The notes beneath the pieces are model-generated. The model searched no databases. It saw only the letters and a list, made by a program, of their open reading frames with translations, and had not been told where the DNA came from. Positions 1 through 11,675 of a DNA stretch of 64,000 bases are shown here, one piece after another. The stretch lies in the NCBI GenBank assembly GCA_963556145.1, contig OY744462.1:2790001-2854000 (forward strand). Direction: 5' to 3'. This stretch comes from Hygrocybe punicea (Eukaryota; Basidiomycota; Agaricomycetes; Agaricales; Hygrophoraceae). Made by a program: the position numbers and the translations under genes. How positions within the stretch are numbered: the first letter of the stretch is position 1; each line of letters starts with the position of its first letter.

Positions 1-596
1 AGATAATATACTGATATTTTTACTTAAAACATAAAATTCAATGTGACATTGCCGTATATATACATTATCTTATATGCTAATTATATATTTCAAGCAAAAT
101 TACGATGTTCATAATAATCATACAAACAAAAGTTCAATAAAAGAAGAAAGACTTTATTCATGCCATATGTAACATTAGCCCAATCACCAAGCACAGCTGT
201 CTTCATGTTATCATCTGTTGCACAGCATACAAGGTCCTGGAGAAGGGAAGTCAATTATTATCATAATGTTTAGGAGACAGTTGTATTTGACAGTTGACCT
301 ATTGCTTCCTCAACATTTCTTTTATGGCTGAGCATATTATATAATGATACAGCACAGAAGACATGACAGTAATAGAGGAGGTTGATGAACACTCAAGACA
401 CTCTATGTAGTTTAGTTTTTCTACTTTTCATGTTGCTGAGGTGAAAGATGGGCTTATTAGAACAATTGGCAGTATACAACATATGATATATATCTTATAC
501 CATATGTAACATGCTTTATACAATTGTTTATGTCGTCATGGAAGTAGAGAGGGGAAAAAAAGAACTCGTTCATGCCATGTGCAGCACTGGCCCACT
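1..596. other. AT-rich stretch without a recognisable gene
   Basis: No open frame, splice pattern or known motif is visible. A short motif resembling CATGCCATATGTAACATTAG (from about 159) recurs in altered form at 571-600, just where FAS homology begins, which hints at an old insertion edge. Nothing else can be supported. Confidence 0.5.
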
Positions 597-1406
597 AAAC
601 AAGTCTTTACGTTGCCTATTCACTGGTCGATCGCGACAGCTTTCACGGAGAAAGCGACGCACGCCATTGATTTCGGACTGGGCGGTTTGAGTGGGATTGG
701 ATCGTTACCTCCCGCAATGTTGACGGTCGTGGGCTGCGAGTAATTGTCATCGGTGACAACGGTAAGGGCGACGCGGAGCTTTACGATGTGCAAGACGTCA
801 AGTGGGAGGAATGGTGGAGCAAGAAATGGGCACCCAGCTTAGTCCGGACCAGGTGTGTTTGCTTCTTTCAATGAAAGTCCTTTACTGATGTCAAATTTAT
901 AGTGATGGCGTGATCCACATTGACACCTCCTTCTCCCGCCTTTTAGGCAAGCCACCAATTATGGTTGCCGGCATGACAACCACCACTGTGAAGGCGGGCT
1001 TTATCAGCGCCATCCTCGACGCTGGTTACCATGTAGAGCTCGCGGGCGGTGGACACTACAATGCAGCCTCTCTTCATGCTAAAGTGGCTGAAATACAAAC
1101 CAAGATCCCCCCTGGAGTTGGTATCACCCTTAACTCCCTCTACATCAATCCCCGTCAGTTTGGGTTCCAACTACCTCTCTGGCAACAGATGTGTCAGGAG
1201 GGGCACCCCGTGGAAGGATTTTGTGTTGCTGCTGGGATCCCTAGCACAGAGAAGGCTGTGGAGATAATTGAGGGGCTCCGAAATGCCGGCATTAATCACG
1301 TTGCCTTCAAGCCTGGTAGCATTGATGGTATTCGACAGGTTGTCAATATTGCTGCGAGTAACTCGGCTTTCCCTGTCATTCTCCAATGGACTGGTGGGCG
1401 TGCGGG
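597..1406 (+). pseudogene. Fatty acid synthase fragment A: start of the beta-type enoyl reductase domain
   Basis: The first exon (597-852) reads FTLPIHW...THAIDFGLGGLSGIGSL, then a one-base deletion near 708 shifts the frame and the match resumes as NVDGRGLRVIVIGDNGKGDA to WEEWWSKKWAPSLVRT. An intron at 853-902 (GT-AG) leads to exon 2 with GKPPIMVAGMTTTTV, the FMN-binding start of the fungal FAS enoyl reductase, and on to VILQWTGGRAG at 1406. Homology stops there mid-domain; the next residues expected in the family ([13 protein letters not shown]) are found at 58237 on the minus strand. The fragment lacks everything upstream and downstream and has a frameshift, so it is non-functional. Family assignment rests on remembered FAS sequence, seen over about 250 residues. 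Confidence 0.92.
853..902 (+). other. Intron in FAS fragment A
   Basis: The sequence runs from AG/GTGTGTTT to TTTATAG/TGATGG. Removing it joins VRT to SDGVIHIDTSF in frame, as in the FAS family. The length (50 bp) is typical for basidiomycete introns. Confidence 0.8.
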
Positions 1407-2222
1407 TAATATGGGCAGAGCCGCAGTGATAAGATCTACTCACATGCGGGTTGGTAATTTCCGAGCCCACTTGATAGACCAAGGTTCAATTGTATAGCAC
1501 ATACTGGAATGAAGATGTCAGAAAGGGGTGATTGATGGACGATAAACCTACATCTCATGCGACTCGCAATAATATATAAGAATGCTTGAGCCATCATCAC
1601 AGAAGTCGACGTTTCTAGCCATATAGGGCTTGGCTTGCATGGTTGCCAGCACAAGACTTTCCCATTCACCTGAGTTGTCATTAGTGAGCTTGAGACGAGC
1701 AATCCGAATTGATATGATGCTCACCCGTCCTAGAGTGCCTCCAGATATGCAGATGTCCTGCGCCTACACTAGCTATCCTGCAGTAATGAGGGTCGAAGAC
1801 GATATCCTCAACCACCCCATCATGCCCTCTAATCAACACAAGAAACATAAACAATCCCTAGAAGTATCCATCAGCTCAACGAAATGCAAGAGATTTATGA
1901 ATGGTTACCGTTTGTCCATCTGGTCGATATATATGCAGCAATCCATCAGCACATCCAAAAATGAATCCCATTTCACTTGGCTCCCCAAAATTGATCCAAG
2001 CTGATGATGGTATGTAACCATTGAAATGGCAGAAGAACTGCTGCATAAGCTCGCCGGTAAGTAGGTTCCAGACGACGATTTGTGTGTCATCTCCTATGTT
2101 TCATGATGAGATCTGGTCTGGTTATGAGTTGGTGGGGCTTACCTCCGCTCAAGAGCATGCACCCATCTGGGCTAATGGAGAGGGTGCCGACAGCCTTTGT
2201 ATGTGCTCTGAGAGTATGCTCT
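1407..2222 (-). pseudogene. WD40-repeat protein, N-terminal half
   Basis: Read on the minus strand from 2222, exons give HTLRAHTKAVGTLSISPDG, DDTQIVVWNLLTGELMQQF, GFIFGCADGLLHIYRPDGQT, then GHDGVVEDIVFDPHYCRIAS, HLHIWRHSRT, GEWESLVLATMQAKPYMARN, VDFCDDGSSILIYYCESHE and TIEPWSIKWARKLPTR. These are WD40 blades of a family greatly expanded in Agaricomycetes. At least four short GT-AG introns separate them. The last exon ends at a GTGAGT donor near 1440; the matching acceptor and the continuing blades are at 58238 on the plus strand. No start codon is visible beyond 2222, so the first exon is missing or too short to recognise. Function is unknown; the fold suggests a protein-interaction scaffold. 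Confidence 0.85.
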
Positions 2223-2494
2223 AGAGATATCTAATCACAGCGTGAGACAAATCAGCAAGAGCCCCTGTATCAACGATGAGTTGGTCTTACAAGGGCGTTG
2301 GACATTGTTTTTTTGGGCTCTGGAAGGTCTAGAATGTTATACAGGCAAGAGTATTTTCGACGCCCTGATTCATATAGGAGTGAGAAACAATAGATCTTGG
2401 AGAGAACATATCTTTGACCACTGCACCTTCAGCGTTCAATTTTCAACGCTTCACTACACATTAATCGCAACAATTAATCACAACAATAAGAAGA
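2223..2494. other. Intergenic, no gene seen
   Basis: A 96-codon open frame (2242-2532, plus) shows no domain and crosses into a dispersed repeat. I see no reason to call it a gene. Confidence 0.4.
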
Positions 2495-3826
2495 CAATTG
2501 CCACTGGCAGGCAGTACCATGGTGAGCGGTGAGCGGTTGTCGTCCACAAAACTAGGGAGCCTACAGCATTCAATTGATACATCCCGACGCTGCTTAATTG
2601 CAACAATAAGCTTGATAATTGAAACAGGTGCTACAATTACACATTTTATCCTACATATCTACTATGCAAGACTTGAAGATGGGAGTCGGAAAGTAAGAAG
2701 AAAAGCTTTATGTAAGCAGCTACCGAATTGTTTTGTGGTGATGTATTTTGCACTTGCCAAATCCGTTGATACGCAGTCTCTCCCTTTGGGCACGGAATCT
2801 CTCATAGGATCCAATTCTACTTTCCCTACGACTCTTCCACGTCCCGCATACATGCGAAACATCAGCACGCTGCCTGTGACTTGCACGACTTACGCCGATT
2901 GACGCGCGCATGACCGCAACATCTTCGCTGTATCTTAACCACGCAACCCAGTCTCAATATGCTGAAACACGACTGTTAAACATGTCCTATATGTTTGGAC
3001 ACCGAGTCCAATACCAGAAATGTAATTCATCTGGTTATCTTCGTCTTTTTGCCAACTTTCATGTGATATTCGCCATTATTTCAAATCCTTCACTATTCCA
3101 TTCCCGTTTCGTTGCTTTCATGCGATATTTTGCTGCATTTCTATTTCACTCATCCACCCTTAAACCCCTATCCCTTTAGAATATTAAAAAAAAAAAGTCC
3201 TGTAGTAGAAAAAAAACGAAGAAGAACCCAGTTCTCCCCTCCCCACTAGTTTGTGTCTTAAGTTTAAAAATCTAGTCATTCCTACTCAAATCTGCGTCTT
3301 TTCTCATTGCATACTCTCCGCTATCGTGACCTAAGTCATAGCATAGAACTCTCGTCTTGTCGCGTCATCACTGCATATCGCGCTGTCATCTAGGACACCC
3401 AGCTAAGCCATCCGATTCTTGTTTATCACTGCATTGCGATATCGCGTTATCTCATGACACTTTGCGTTTGTTTATTTGATCGCGCATATTATCGCACATT
3501 ATCGCATTATTGTTGGGAGTGTCCCAAGTCCCGTTCACACCTTTGCGACATTTTCATCTTTTATTATCTCTTTATCTGGGGTCATAGACGTGGAAACCGT
3601 ATCACCGTCACCACAAAACATCAGTGGCTTTGATTACATAAGCCTTTCCACTTGTCTTTGTCTCACCATCAAGCGGTGCCGCTGCATTGTTAGTGTAGCT
3701 CTAGTAGAACCTAGTACATAAAAATTAATAGAATGACTACCAAACACCTGAATTACGATGGATCTCGAATGGTCATGAGCAGCTCGGTCAGGCATACAAA
3801 GAATGATGGCAAGTTATTGTTATTCC
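2495..3826 (+). repeat. Dispersed repeat, copy 1 (interrupted)
   Basis: This stretch matches 29634-30128 at high identity on both sides of an inserted 838-bp element (2767-3604). The repeat starts near ACAATTGCCACTGGCAGG and ends near TTATTGTTATTCC. It has no coding sequence. Copy 2 serves as an empty-site control for the insertion in copy 1. Confidence 0.85.
2767..3604. mobile_element. Solo LTR, 838 bp, with CCGT target duplication
   Basis: The element begins TGATACGCAG and ends AACCGTATCA, giving TG...CA termini with a 7-bp inverted repeat TGATACG/CGTATCA. It is flanked by CCGT at 2763-2766 and 3605-3608. The uninterrupted copy of the host repeat at 29634-30128 lacks it, so this is a real insertion. 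No ORF of note. A solo LTR left by LTR-LTR recombination is the simplest reading. Confidence 0.82.
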
Positions 3827-4009
3827 AGGGGACTACGCTAACAGCTTACAACGGCACTTCGATACAGGCACTTCGATACAGCAATGCTAGCAACTTTGCA
3901 GGGGATACAGTATAATTATATAGGTGAGCATCATAACAGGTTTGAGCCTTCCGAAAGCCTTCACACGACCTCTTATTGCCACAAAGCCCGTTTACTCATA
4001 TTTCCTGCC
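3827..4009. other. Short spacer, nothing seen
   Basis: Contains a tandem CAGGCACTTCGATA doublet near 3855-3880 and no other recognisable feature. Confidence 0.4.
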
Positions 4010-5047
4010 CTAGGATGAGCCAATGTCTTCAATAATGATGCGTTCACTTACCCTGTTCAGGGGTTTCATTACTACTGTGTCTTTATCCCATTGGCGGAAA
4101 ATAGCATGGCATAGCGGATGCCAATCGGGGATCACGGTCGGCTGTTCCTCCAACTCTGCCATCCAAATACTCGCTCCAAAATCTGGCAACGTCCGGAATG
4201 GATCGAGGAGGGTACTTTTCAATGGTAAGAATTTGTGAACGACTAGGAAGAAATACTCTGTGAACTGATCCTGCTGCACCGGGCACTGTACCAAGAATAT
4301 TTATCTGATTACAGCAGGTATGAGCATATTGCTTTGCAGATTTTTGATAAAGATGGTACTATCACGTTTTGAAGCATGAGCAATCACATACTTGAGGCCA
4401 TGAATGGTATGGCGTATATGGGGAAATACTCTACGAGGCATGCACCATTGGGTGATTCTGGCGTGAAGCTCTTGTGAGATGGATGCAAGGGCGTGATGTA
4501 CATTGTCTTCAAGAAGCTTGAGTTTTTTCCATTCGATATCCTCGCGTGCTGTTGTGACAGGACCAGTATCATTGAGCTTCAGAGAATGAATGTCCTCCAT
4601 CAAAGTTCCACGAGAATCCTCACCCCAGCACATTGTGAGCAGAGGTGTCAATGTCTTGAGAACTTTGGGGCAACTTGGCCTTTGCAGAAAAGCCTTGATG
4701 TTGGATGCCGCGCAGAATGTTTCCAGCATGGTCCTTTCCAGTTGGCCTTTGAGAGCAGTGAGTTCAAATGCCAAATACTATCTGGGTCATCGCTCACCTA
4801 GTTTGTTGTTCGTGTTATATTGCTGCAGAAGTCCAATCATCCTTTCAAATGGGAAAGTCCACCAGCCATGCATCGGCCCAGAGTACAACAGTTGAGGACC
4901 CAGATGCATTGCAGCATGATGGTTAGGATGAAGTTTCATCTCCGGAAACATGTCAAGCAAACTCTGGAGGTACGCATGCATGTTCCTCATGTAGTTGTTG
5001 ACATGCACCTGAGAGGTCTTGTGCGACATCGCCCAGTGGATAGCCGT

Positions 5048-5203
5048 TGGAGAGGTACCTCGGTACCTCTCCGGGGGCTCACGCAGGACTCGAGAGGTAA
5101 GACGGGATGGATAGGATGATAGACTGACTACTACATCGGGAAGGCTACTAACTAGGTCAACCATGGGAGCCTGGTCACGTGACTGGCAGGTCCCACTACT
5201 CCA
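5048..5203. repeat. Left 156-bp LTR of the TRIM-like element
   Basis: Carries near its outer end a hairpin with arms GAGAGGTACC and GGTACCTCTC around the dinucleotide TC. The rest is identical to the right copy. Confidence 0.88.
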
Positions 5204-5689
5204 AGTGCCCCTTTTCCTCATGGCGACGCCCTCGTCGCCAACTGCTACAGAAAAGAACACAAAACAAACAAAACAGACCAAAAAACTCTCAAGCCACAAC
5301 TCCCAGTCCCTCAGAATGCCTCGAATCAAGGCCGGGGCCTTATATCATGAAGCGGGAAGTCATCCTCGCGCAGGGAGCGGTAGATGACCAGACTATACAA
5401 GACTCTCCTCAAACTCAATACTCTTCGAATGCCTCCCTCGCAAGGGTTCGGGCTCACAACGCAAGGCCAAAGATCCTTCGAATCGTCCTAGCAAGTACTT
5501 AGTGCAGTGTGAAGGTTCAGGTGGTCCAAAATATAACTGTATTGGTGGAGATCAGGTAAACGGGTGCATGAACATAGTGTAGTGATGGCTTGTAGGCAGA
5601 CTTTAATTGACATCCAGTGTGGGGGGAACGGGGGACGAGGCTATAATAAAAGCTATAATACTGACGGGGCATAGGGTTGTACTTAACAA

Positions 5690-6720
5690 GGCATAGTATC
5701 CCGATGTGTTCAGGTCGGCGTGGGGTACATTACGCTGTTGGGTTGTCCAGGGTAGTCACCACGGTCGAGAACGGGGCCACGGGGAGCTGAACGAGGGTTC
5801 GCGGGGCCAGGTATGGTGTAAGAAACCTGCCGGGGGTGGTGACGTGGCGGAACGCGGTGGGGTTCTGGGAACGGTGGGCACAGTCCATTCATGGTATTGG
5901 AGTGCTCCGGGATGGTGAACGGGTGGGCCGCAAGCTTTGTGAGTCGACCTGGGGATGGCTCTGTCGGCAGAACGGGGCCGCGCGATGGTGACTTGACGCG
6001 TGGTCCGGGTGTCTGAAAACGACGGCGGGGGCTTGTTTGGTGCAATGGGGGAACGGGGGGTTGTGGGTGGCAGAACGAAGGTGCAGGGAGTCGAATGGGT
6101 CCGTGTGGGGTCTGGCTACACGAAGAAACGGGGGGTCCAACGTTGGTGATGTGGCGGATCCGCGTGGTGACCAACAAGGGCGGGACGGCTTCGTTTGGGG
6201 CAACGAAGCGCGGTGGGGGTTTCTGCCAGGTGGAACGCGGGCACGGGGGGTTTAGCGAGCGTGGGAGGGGTGGTAACGCGTGGAAAAACGGGGGTTGCGA
6301 GATGATGACGTGGCGGTACGCGGTATCCAAAATGGACAGCGGCGGGGGGTTCTTTTGAGCAGAACGTGGGCACCGGGTTGTCGAGCGTGAACGCGGGGGC
6401 CTGGATGGATACGTGTGGGCCGGGAAACGCTAAAATATGAAGGGTTGAAAATAGGTCGCACGGCTGTACGCAGGCGGCCGTTGGTGTTGAAAACGGACGT
6501 CGAGGGCGCTTCCGGAGCGACGTGGGGCAAGGTGGGGCCGTGAAACGTCGAACGAAGGTAGTGGGGGGTCGTCTTGGGCCTGTGAAGGGTGAAAAGCTGG
6601 GCGCGAATAAGGTGACGCGGCCTGGCTGGGTGTTCAAAACGGGTCGCGGTGTTTTGCATGGGAAGTGTTTGAACAAATCCACACCAAGGGTTTCCGGAGT
6701 GCGTCGTTGATCGGGAAATT
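5690..6720. repeat. GC-rich degenerate repeat block inside the TRIM-like element
   Basis: The block is rich in GAACGGGG and GACGTGGCGG motifs that recur at irregular spacing (about 5840, 6150 and 6300). Open frames exist on both strands, including 206 codons on minus, but their composition is low-complexity (Pro/Arg/His) and follows the base bias, so I do not call genes. Confidence 0.55.
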
Positions 6721-7599
6721 ACCTTGTTGTCCTTTAGGAACAAGGATTTAGCTCTTTATTAACTCTGGGTTATTCCTGTTGGGTGGTTGGGTTGTGGTGT
6801 GAATCCTATCAAAGGTTAGCTTTGAGGGATACAACAAATACTTGACAATAATATAAGTCAGATGTATGACTTATAGAGGATGAGTGAACAGTGAGTTCTT
6901 CCCTACTGAAGGTAAAGACTTTGAGTGACAAGAGATATGCGAGAGTATAAGCGGATAATAACTCAAGCAAGTATGAACAGTGTAAGATGAACGAGTGTAC
7001 AACAGTCAAGTATAGAAGTAGCAAGTATACAATGAGCAGAGGTACAATAGAGATGAGTGATAGATTATGGACGATGGGCGATAGGCGATGGGCGATGGGC
7101 GAGTGTAACAGTAGATGTCAAACAAAAAGGGAGGTGTGACAAAATACTATGTACAGAATGAATGAACTGAACAATAGGCGAGTAGGATTGATGATAAAGA
7201 TATCGGACTTTATTCCGAAGCTTGAAACGCACATTGGCTACTAGTGCAGAATAAAGTACTGGGATATCTTTGGTGATGATCAATAGAACTTGAAAGAAAT
7301 TGAATGTGACTGTACTACGTGACAGAACACAAAGAATATGTATCAAACAAGTAATAAGGGAGTATCAATATATCTGAGATTGATATCCTTAAACAAATGA
7401 ATGATGACTTGAACTGCAATTGGTATTTGGGTACTAGCCACTACCAAAGTAGGTAATACAAACAAATACAGATGGGGTGAATCAGAATCTGGGAGAGGGA
7501 CTGTCCTGTGACTGGGCCTGTCAGATTAGGTGACTGAGCCATCTCCAGCAGAAACTGGGCTCTATATATACCTATTCTACAGCAGGAGTCATACTGAGT

Positions 7600-7930
7600 C
7601 ATAGAATGGTATATCAAATGGAGAGCATAGGATATGACTCATAGGGAGTCATATAGAGGAGAGGCATAGGTTTATGACTCATAAGGAGTCATAATGATGA
7701 AAGGCATGGGGGGTTATGACTCATAAGGAGTCATAAGAAAGGAAGGCATGGGTTTGTGACTCATACAGAGTCAATTAATGAGTCACATAGGTATTATAAT
7801 CAAAGGAGGGGGCATAATGAGTCAGAAATAGTCAAAATTAGTCATAGGTGGTCATAATGAGTCATGGGAGGTCATGAATATGTCATAAGGGTCATAATTT
7901 GTCATGGATAGACCAATGAGTCACATTTGA
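7600..7930. repeat. Tandem array of TGACTCAT/AGTCATA motifs
   Basis: Roughly 47-bp units contain a near-palindrome TATGACTCATA-N-GGAGTCATA, seen near 7635, 7672, 7718 and in decayed form near 7755-7800, followed by single GTCATA motifs to 7930. TGACTCA is the core recognised by Gcn4/AP-1-type bZIP factors; binding here is only inferred. Confidence 0.7.
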
Positions 7931-8239
7931 TGGGAGTGAGTCATGCCACTGGTCTAATCTTGGGTGTGTGAATCAGAGGCAAGGGCTGTGCCAGGCTATG
8001 CTTCTAGAATCATCTTCCTGAGGCTGTGCTTCTTGATCAATTGATGCCATGCCATGTGTGTATCCTTATCAGTTAAGAAAAAGATAAGATCAGGGCTGGG
8101 CTGTATTTGATCAATTGATATGAAATGTGATGTGCTTCTTGATCAGGGAATGATGGGTGGCATGTGTTATCTCTATGATTGGAGATAAGGATGTGGCTGT
8201 GCTTCTTGTGCTTCTTTGGCCTCTGATAAGATGTTTTTG

Positions 8240-8455
8240 GGGGCCTTATCAGTTAAGATAAGGGTATTCCTTCATTTCCTCTGCATAGATAAGGGTTTTC
8301 TTGTATGTCCCTTCTGTAGATAAGGGTTTCCTTGCATGTCCCTTGTTTAGATAAGGGTTTCATGTCTGTCCTATGTGCAGATAAGGATTTCCTGTGTGTC
8401 CTATATGCAGATAAGGGTATTCCTTTCTACTCCATATGCAGATGGGGGCATTCCA
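8240..8455 (+). repeat. Tandem GATAAGG repeats (31-37 bp units)
   Basis: About six units, each with GATAAGGGTTTTC or a close variant followed by TGT(C/G)TCC and a TATGCA/TGTGCA end. GATAAG is the GATA-factor core. The array is inside the TRIM-like element. Confidence 0.72.
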
Positions 8456-8784
8456 GTATGAATGGTCCTTGTAATGTGATGTGTGCTGTAGGGATGGTGA
8501 CTAGTGACAGCATATTACTATGTTTTGATCCGAATCCTGTTTGGATCATGACAGCGGCCGCGTTTTTGGGGCGACGTGGGCGTTGCTGGGTTGAACGAGA
8601 GTGCCGGGGGGTAAACTTGAGTACCGTACGACCGAGAATAAAAGAAAATCTGCAGTTGCGCAGCGGTGGGTGGTGAGGCCAAAAAAGGTCGTCTCGCGAG
8701 AAAAAGCAGCAAAGAAAGGCAAAAGAGAGAAGAAAGTCCAAAAAAGCAAGCATCAGTGAGTCGAACACACTCTCATCACCACGT

Positions 8785-8940
8785 TGGAGAGGTACCGAGG
8801 TACCTCTCCGGGGGCTCACGCAGGACTCGAGAGGTAAGACGGGATGGATAGGATGATAGACTGACTACTACATCGGGAAGGCTACTAACTAGGTCAACCA
8901 TGGGAGCCTGGTCACGTGACTGGCAGGTCCCACTACTCCA
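8785..8940. repeat. Right 156-bp LTR of the TRIM-like element
   Basis: Same as the left copy except that the two bases between the hairpin arms are GA rather than TC, which is exactly the reverse complement. Confidence 0.88.
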
Positions 8941-10861
8941 CCGTTGCAAGGAGAAGAGTACTCTGGAGGATTTGATCAGAGGTGATCTTTCTCTTCTTCC
9001 TGTAGTTGTCATCTGACCACATCTGTACCAGGGACATGGGTAGGTCAAACTCGATGCATGATCGCCACTGGTCTGCCTTGAGTTTACCATGTTTTGGCTC
9101 ACTGAGGTTGGGCGGCAGGGCAACGTGCCATGATGGTTGCGTGGTTTCGGCGATGTGCTTTCTCACTTGAGCAATTTCGTCTTTTGTCAGCTGCGCATCC
9201 TTATATCTTCTGTGGCTCGTCTCATCACTAACATAGTGAGGCAGACCGGGCAGACCAGGCAAACCATTGTCCTCTTCAAGCGATCTTGACTCTGGAGCCG
9301 ACTGGACATTATTGCTGTCGACATCTCCTGATAGTATTATTGATAACATATCTTTCTTGGTGCTCTGCTCTGGTATTCTCATACCCCTCTCATTGCACCA
9401 AGCACGCAGCACGTCAACCTTCAACTTATGAAGCTGGCTGGCAGTCGGATGCGACAAAAGTTTTGGTCGGGCTTCTTCTAACTCAATCTGCACTTGTGTG
9501 TTGTTCTGCTCTTCTTTTGTGTTTCCGACGGGTGTGCTGATGCCGAGCACGATATGGTGGTGGAACTGTACCAGACCGAGGAATAGATTATGCATGCCAT
9601 CAACTACGACATGTCGTGTAGGGTCCCAGTATGGCAATCGCAGCAATTCTGACCATCGGACGCCATATTCACTAAAGATCTTTTGCTTTTTTTGCTTCGT
9701 TCTTGCACTTTGCCATTTCAGTGACTGTTCCAGGTGAGTCCTATGATCACGCATTTCCCAGGACGTCCAATCAATGTTGTTGATGTCCAATTTCCGTGTC
9801 ATACAGAATGAGCAGAAGTATTTGGCAGGCCATGCCGCACACCCATTAACTTTCTTGGAAGCCTGCAGGTTGTTGACAGATTTGGATATCGCGCACCGCG
9901 CCAAATGCCCTCTTGCATATTTGTGCGTTCTTGTGAACCAAGTTCCTTGTGACCAGGATATAATAAGTTTTGAAATGATTGGTCGTAACAGGTGATTGAT
10001 TTGTTCACGAGATGGCTCTCTCGGACCAGGGATAATCCCGACAACGAAGAGATTTTCTGACTTGTACCGAAGATTAGGTGGGAGATTCAAGCACGCCATG
10101 ACAATTGAGCCCACAGATGCAGATTTTCCAGTGGCCTTGTTCTGGTAGGGATTAAACCAATCTACACACAGGCTCCAGGCTAATTGTAGTTCCCCATTCC
10201 TTGTTTCACACATGAAAGGCTTGTCGTCGGGACCTTTGAGGGTGCGTATGGATGCGCCATCCTGTATGTCACAAAGCTTGTCAGCTTCTTGCCAATGTTT
10301 CCACAATTCTAAAGCATCTTCAATCCCTGGACGGCTAAGTAGATTCCCAACGAAGGCATTGAATTCTTGCATTACGAACGGTTTAATTGGGACCCTGATA
10401 CTCTCACCCTCCTTCACGTGTTGGGTCGTCAACCTCGCACAACAAGGTTGGCTGTGCTCAGTGGCTTTGTAATTGCAACGTGGTGGGTACACCAGTACAC
10501 CACCCTTCATATCCAGTTCATACAGTGCAAAGCATTTGGGACAGGTAGCGTAGGTCATTGTTTTCGCCTCCAGGTCAAACTGTTTCCAGACTGTGCGTAT
10601 ATCTCCTGGAAAAAACTTCAAGAGATATTCTTCTTGCGGTGTTAAATTTTCCTTTGAACTACACCAAGCAGCCTCCACCATTACTTTCAAGATGCCAAGC
10701 AATACATTTCTCCACGTGCGAGAAAGGTGACCGAATACATTCAAGATGAGGATGAGGAACATTGTGATCACCAGGGTTGGGTTCACATGGGTGGGGGGGT
10801 GGTTGAAGGATTTGTCTGCAGGGGTAGTAAATGGGAGCTTCAGTCATGATGATTGTGATTA

Positions 10862-11675
10862 CAGCCGTTTGCATGTATCTTGAGAGTTTTGGGAAATTTT
10901 TGAATTGATTGAACAAGATGGACTTAAACAAAAATTACTGTACTCAATCTTGTATCTCATGAAATACTGCATGGATTGAGATGGTTGTAGAGGGAAAGTT
11001 GTACTATTTTCTAATGGCTATCAGCTCCTATAATTACATTTGAACAATATTTAGTGTATGATGAGTTGTGGATGAAGTAAGAGGTGACCCAGTGTTTTTT
11101 AACACCCAGAATGATATTGTTAAATTATGGCATCAAATGAGCTCCTACGAACAAGATTGTAGAGAGAAAGTTGTTCATTTTTTCAAGGGCTAGAAGTACA
11201 TATACCATGTTTTTCTTTATTTTGGTTCTTTGAGCCAACATATATGATTCTTGTGATATTTTGATCCCAATGCAAACAAATGTAGTCCAGCTGTAATGTT
11301 GGCTCAAAGAATGAAAATAAAGAAAAACACGGTATATGTACTTCTAGCCCTTGAAAAAATGAACAACTTTCTCTCTACAATCTTGTTCGTAGGAGCTCAT
11401 TTGATGCCATAATTTAACAATATCATTCTGGGTGTTAAAAAACACTGGGTCACCTCTTACTTCATCCACAACTCATCATACACTAAATATTGTTCAAATG
11501 TAATTATAGGAGCTGATAGCCATTAGAAAATAGTACAACTTTCCCTCTACAACCATCTCAATCCATGCAGTATTTCATGAGATACAAGATTGAGTACAGT
11601 AATTTTTGTTTAAGTCCATCTTGTTCAATCAATTCAAAAATTTCCCAAAACTCTCAAGATACATGCAAACGGCTG
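10862..11675. mobile_element. Foldback MITE, Tc1/mariner-like, 814 bp
   Basis: Two arms of about 380 bp (10862-11241 and 11296-11675) are nearly perfect reverse complements around a 54-bp loop. The tips are CAGCCGTTTGCATG and its complement, and TA flanks both ends (10860-10861, 11676-11677). TA duplication and a CAG tip fit Tc1/mariner elements. It sits inside a short intron of the CACTA transposase; removing it leaves a GTATGC...CTGCAG intron of about 58 bp. No coding capacity. Confidence 0.88.

Larger units (their letters stand above)
5048..8940. mobile_element. Non-coding LTR element (TRIM/LARD-like), 3.9 kb
   Basis: Two 156-bp direct repeats (5048-5203 and 8785-8940) start TGGAGAGGTACC and end CCCACTACTCCA, with TGGAG/CTCCA inverted tips. 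CCGT occurs on both sides (5044-5047 and 8941-8944) as target duplication, and excision repairs the host transposase frame. The 3.6-kb interior has no gag or pol, only GC-rich and tandemly repeated DNA. LTR copies differ only at a dinucleotide in a terminal hairpin, so insertion is recent. No tRNA primer site was recognised. It must depend on enzymes of another element. Confidence 0.85.

Noticed and set aside
910..1482. Minus-strand frames under FAS fragment A
   Set aside because: Shadows of the enoyl reductase exon.
5710..6743. Overlapping 163-206 codon minus-strand frames in the TRIM-like element
   Set aside because: Several frames are open together, rich in Pro/Arg/His, following the GC bias and repeats; no domain or splice logic.
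8745..8785. Minus-strand GTTCGAC next to TGGTGATGAG considered as a tRNA or primer-binding site
   Set aside because: T-stem pairing is incomplete and no acceptor or anticodon arm can be built; a primer site could not be tied to a tRNA.
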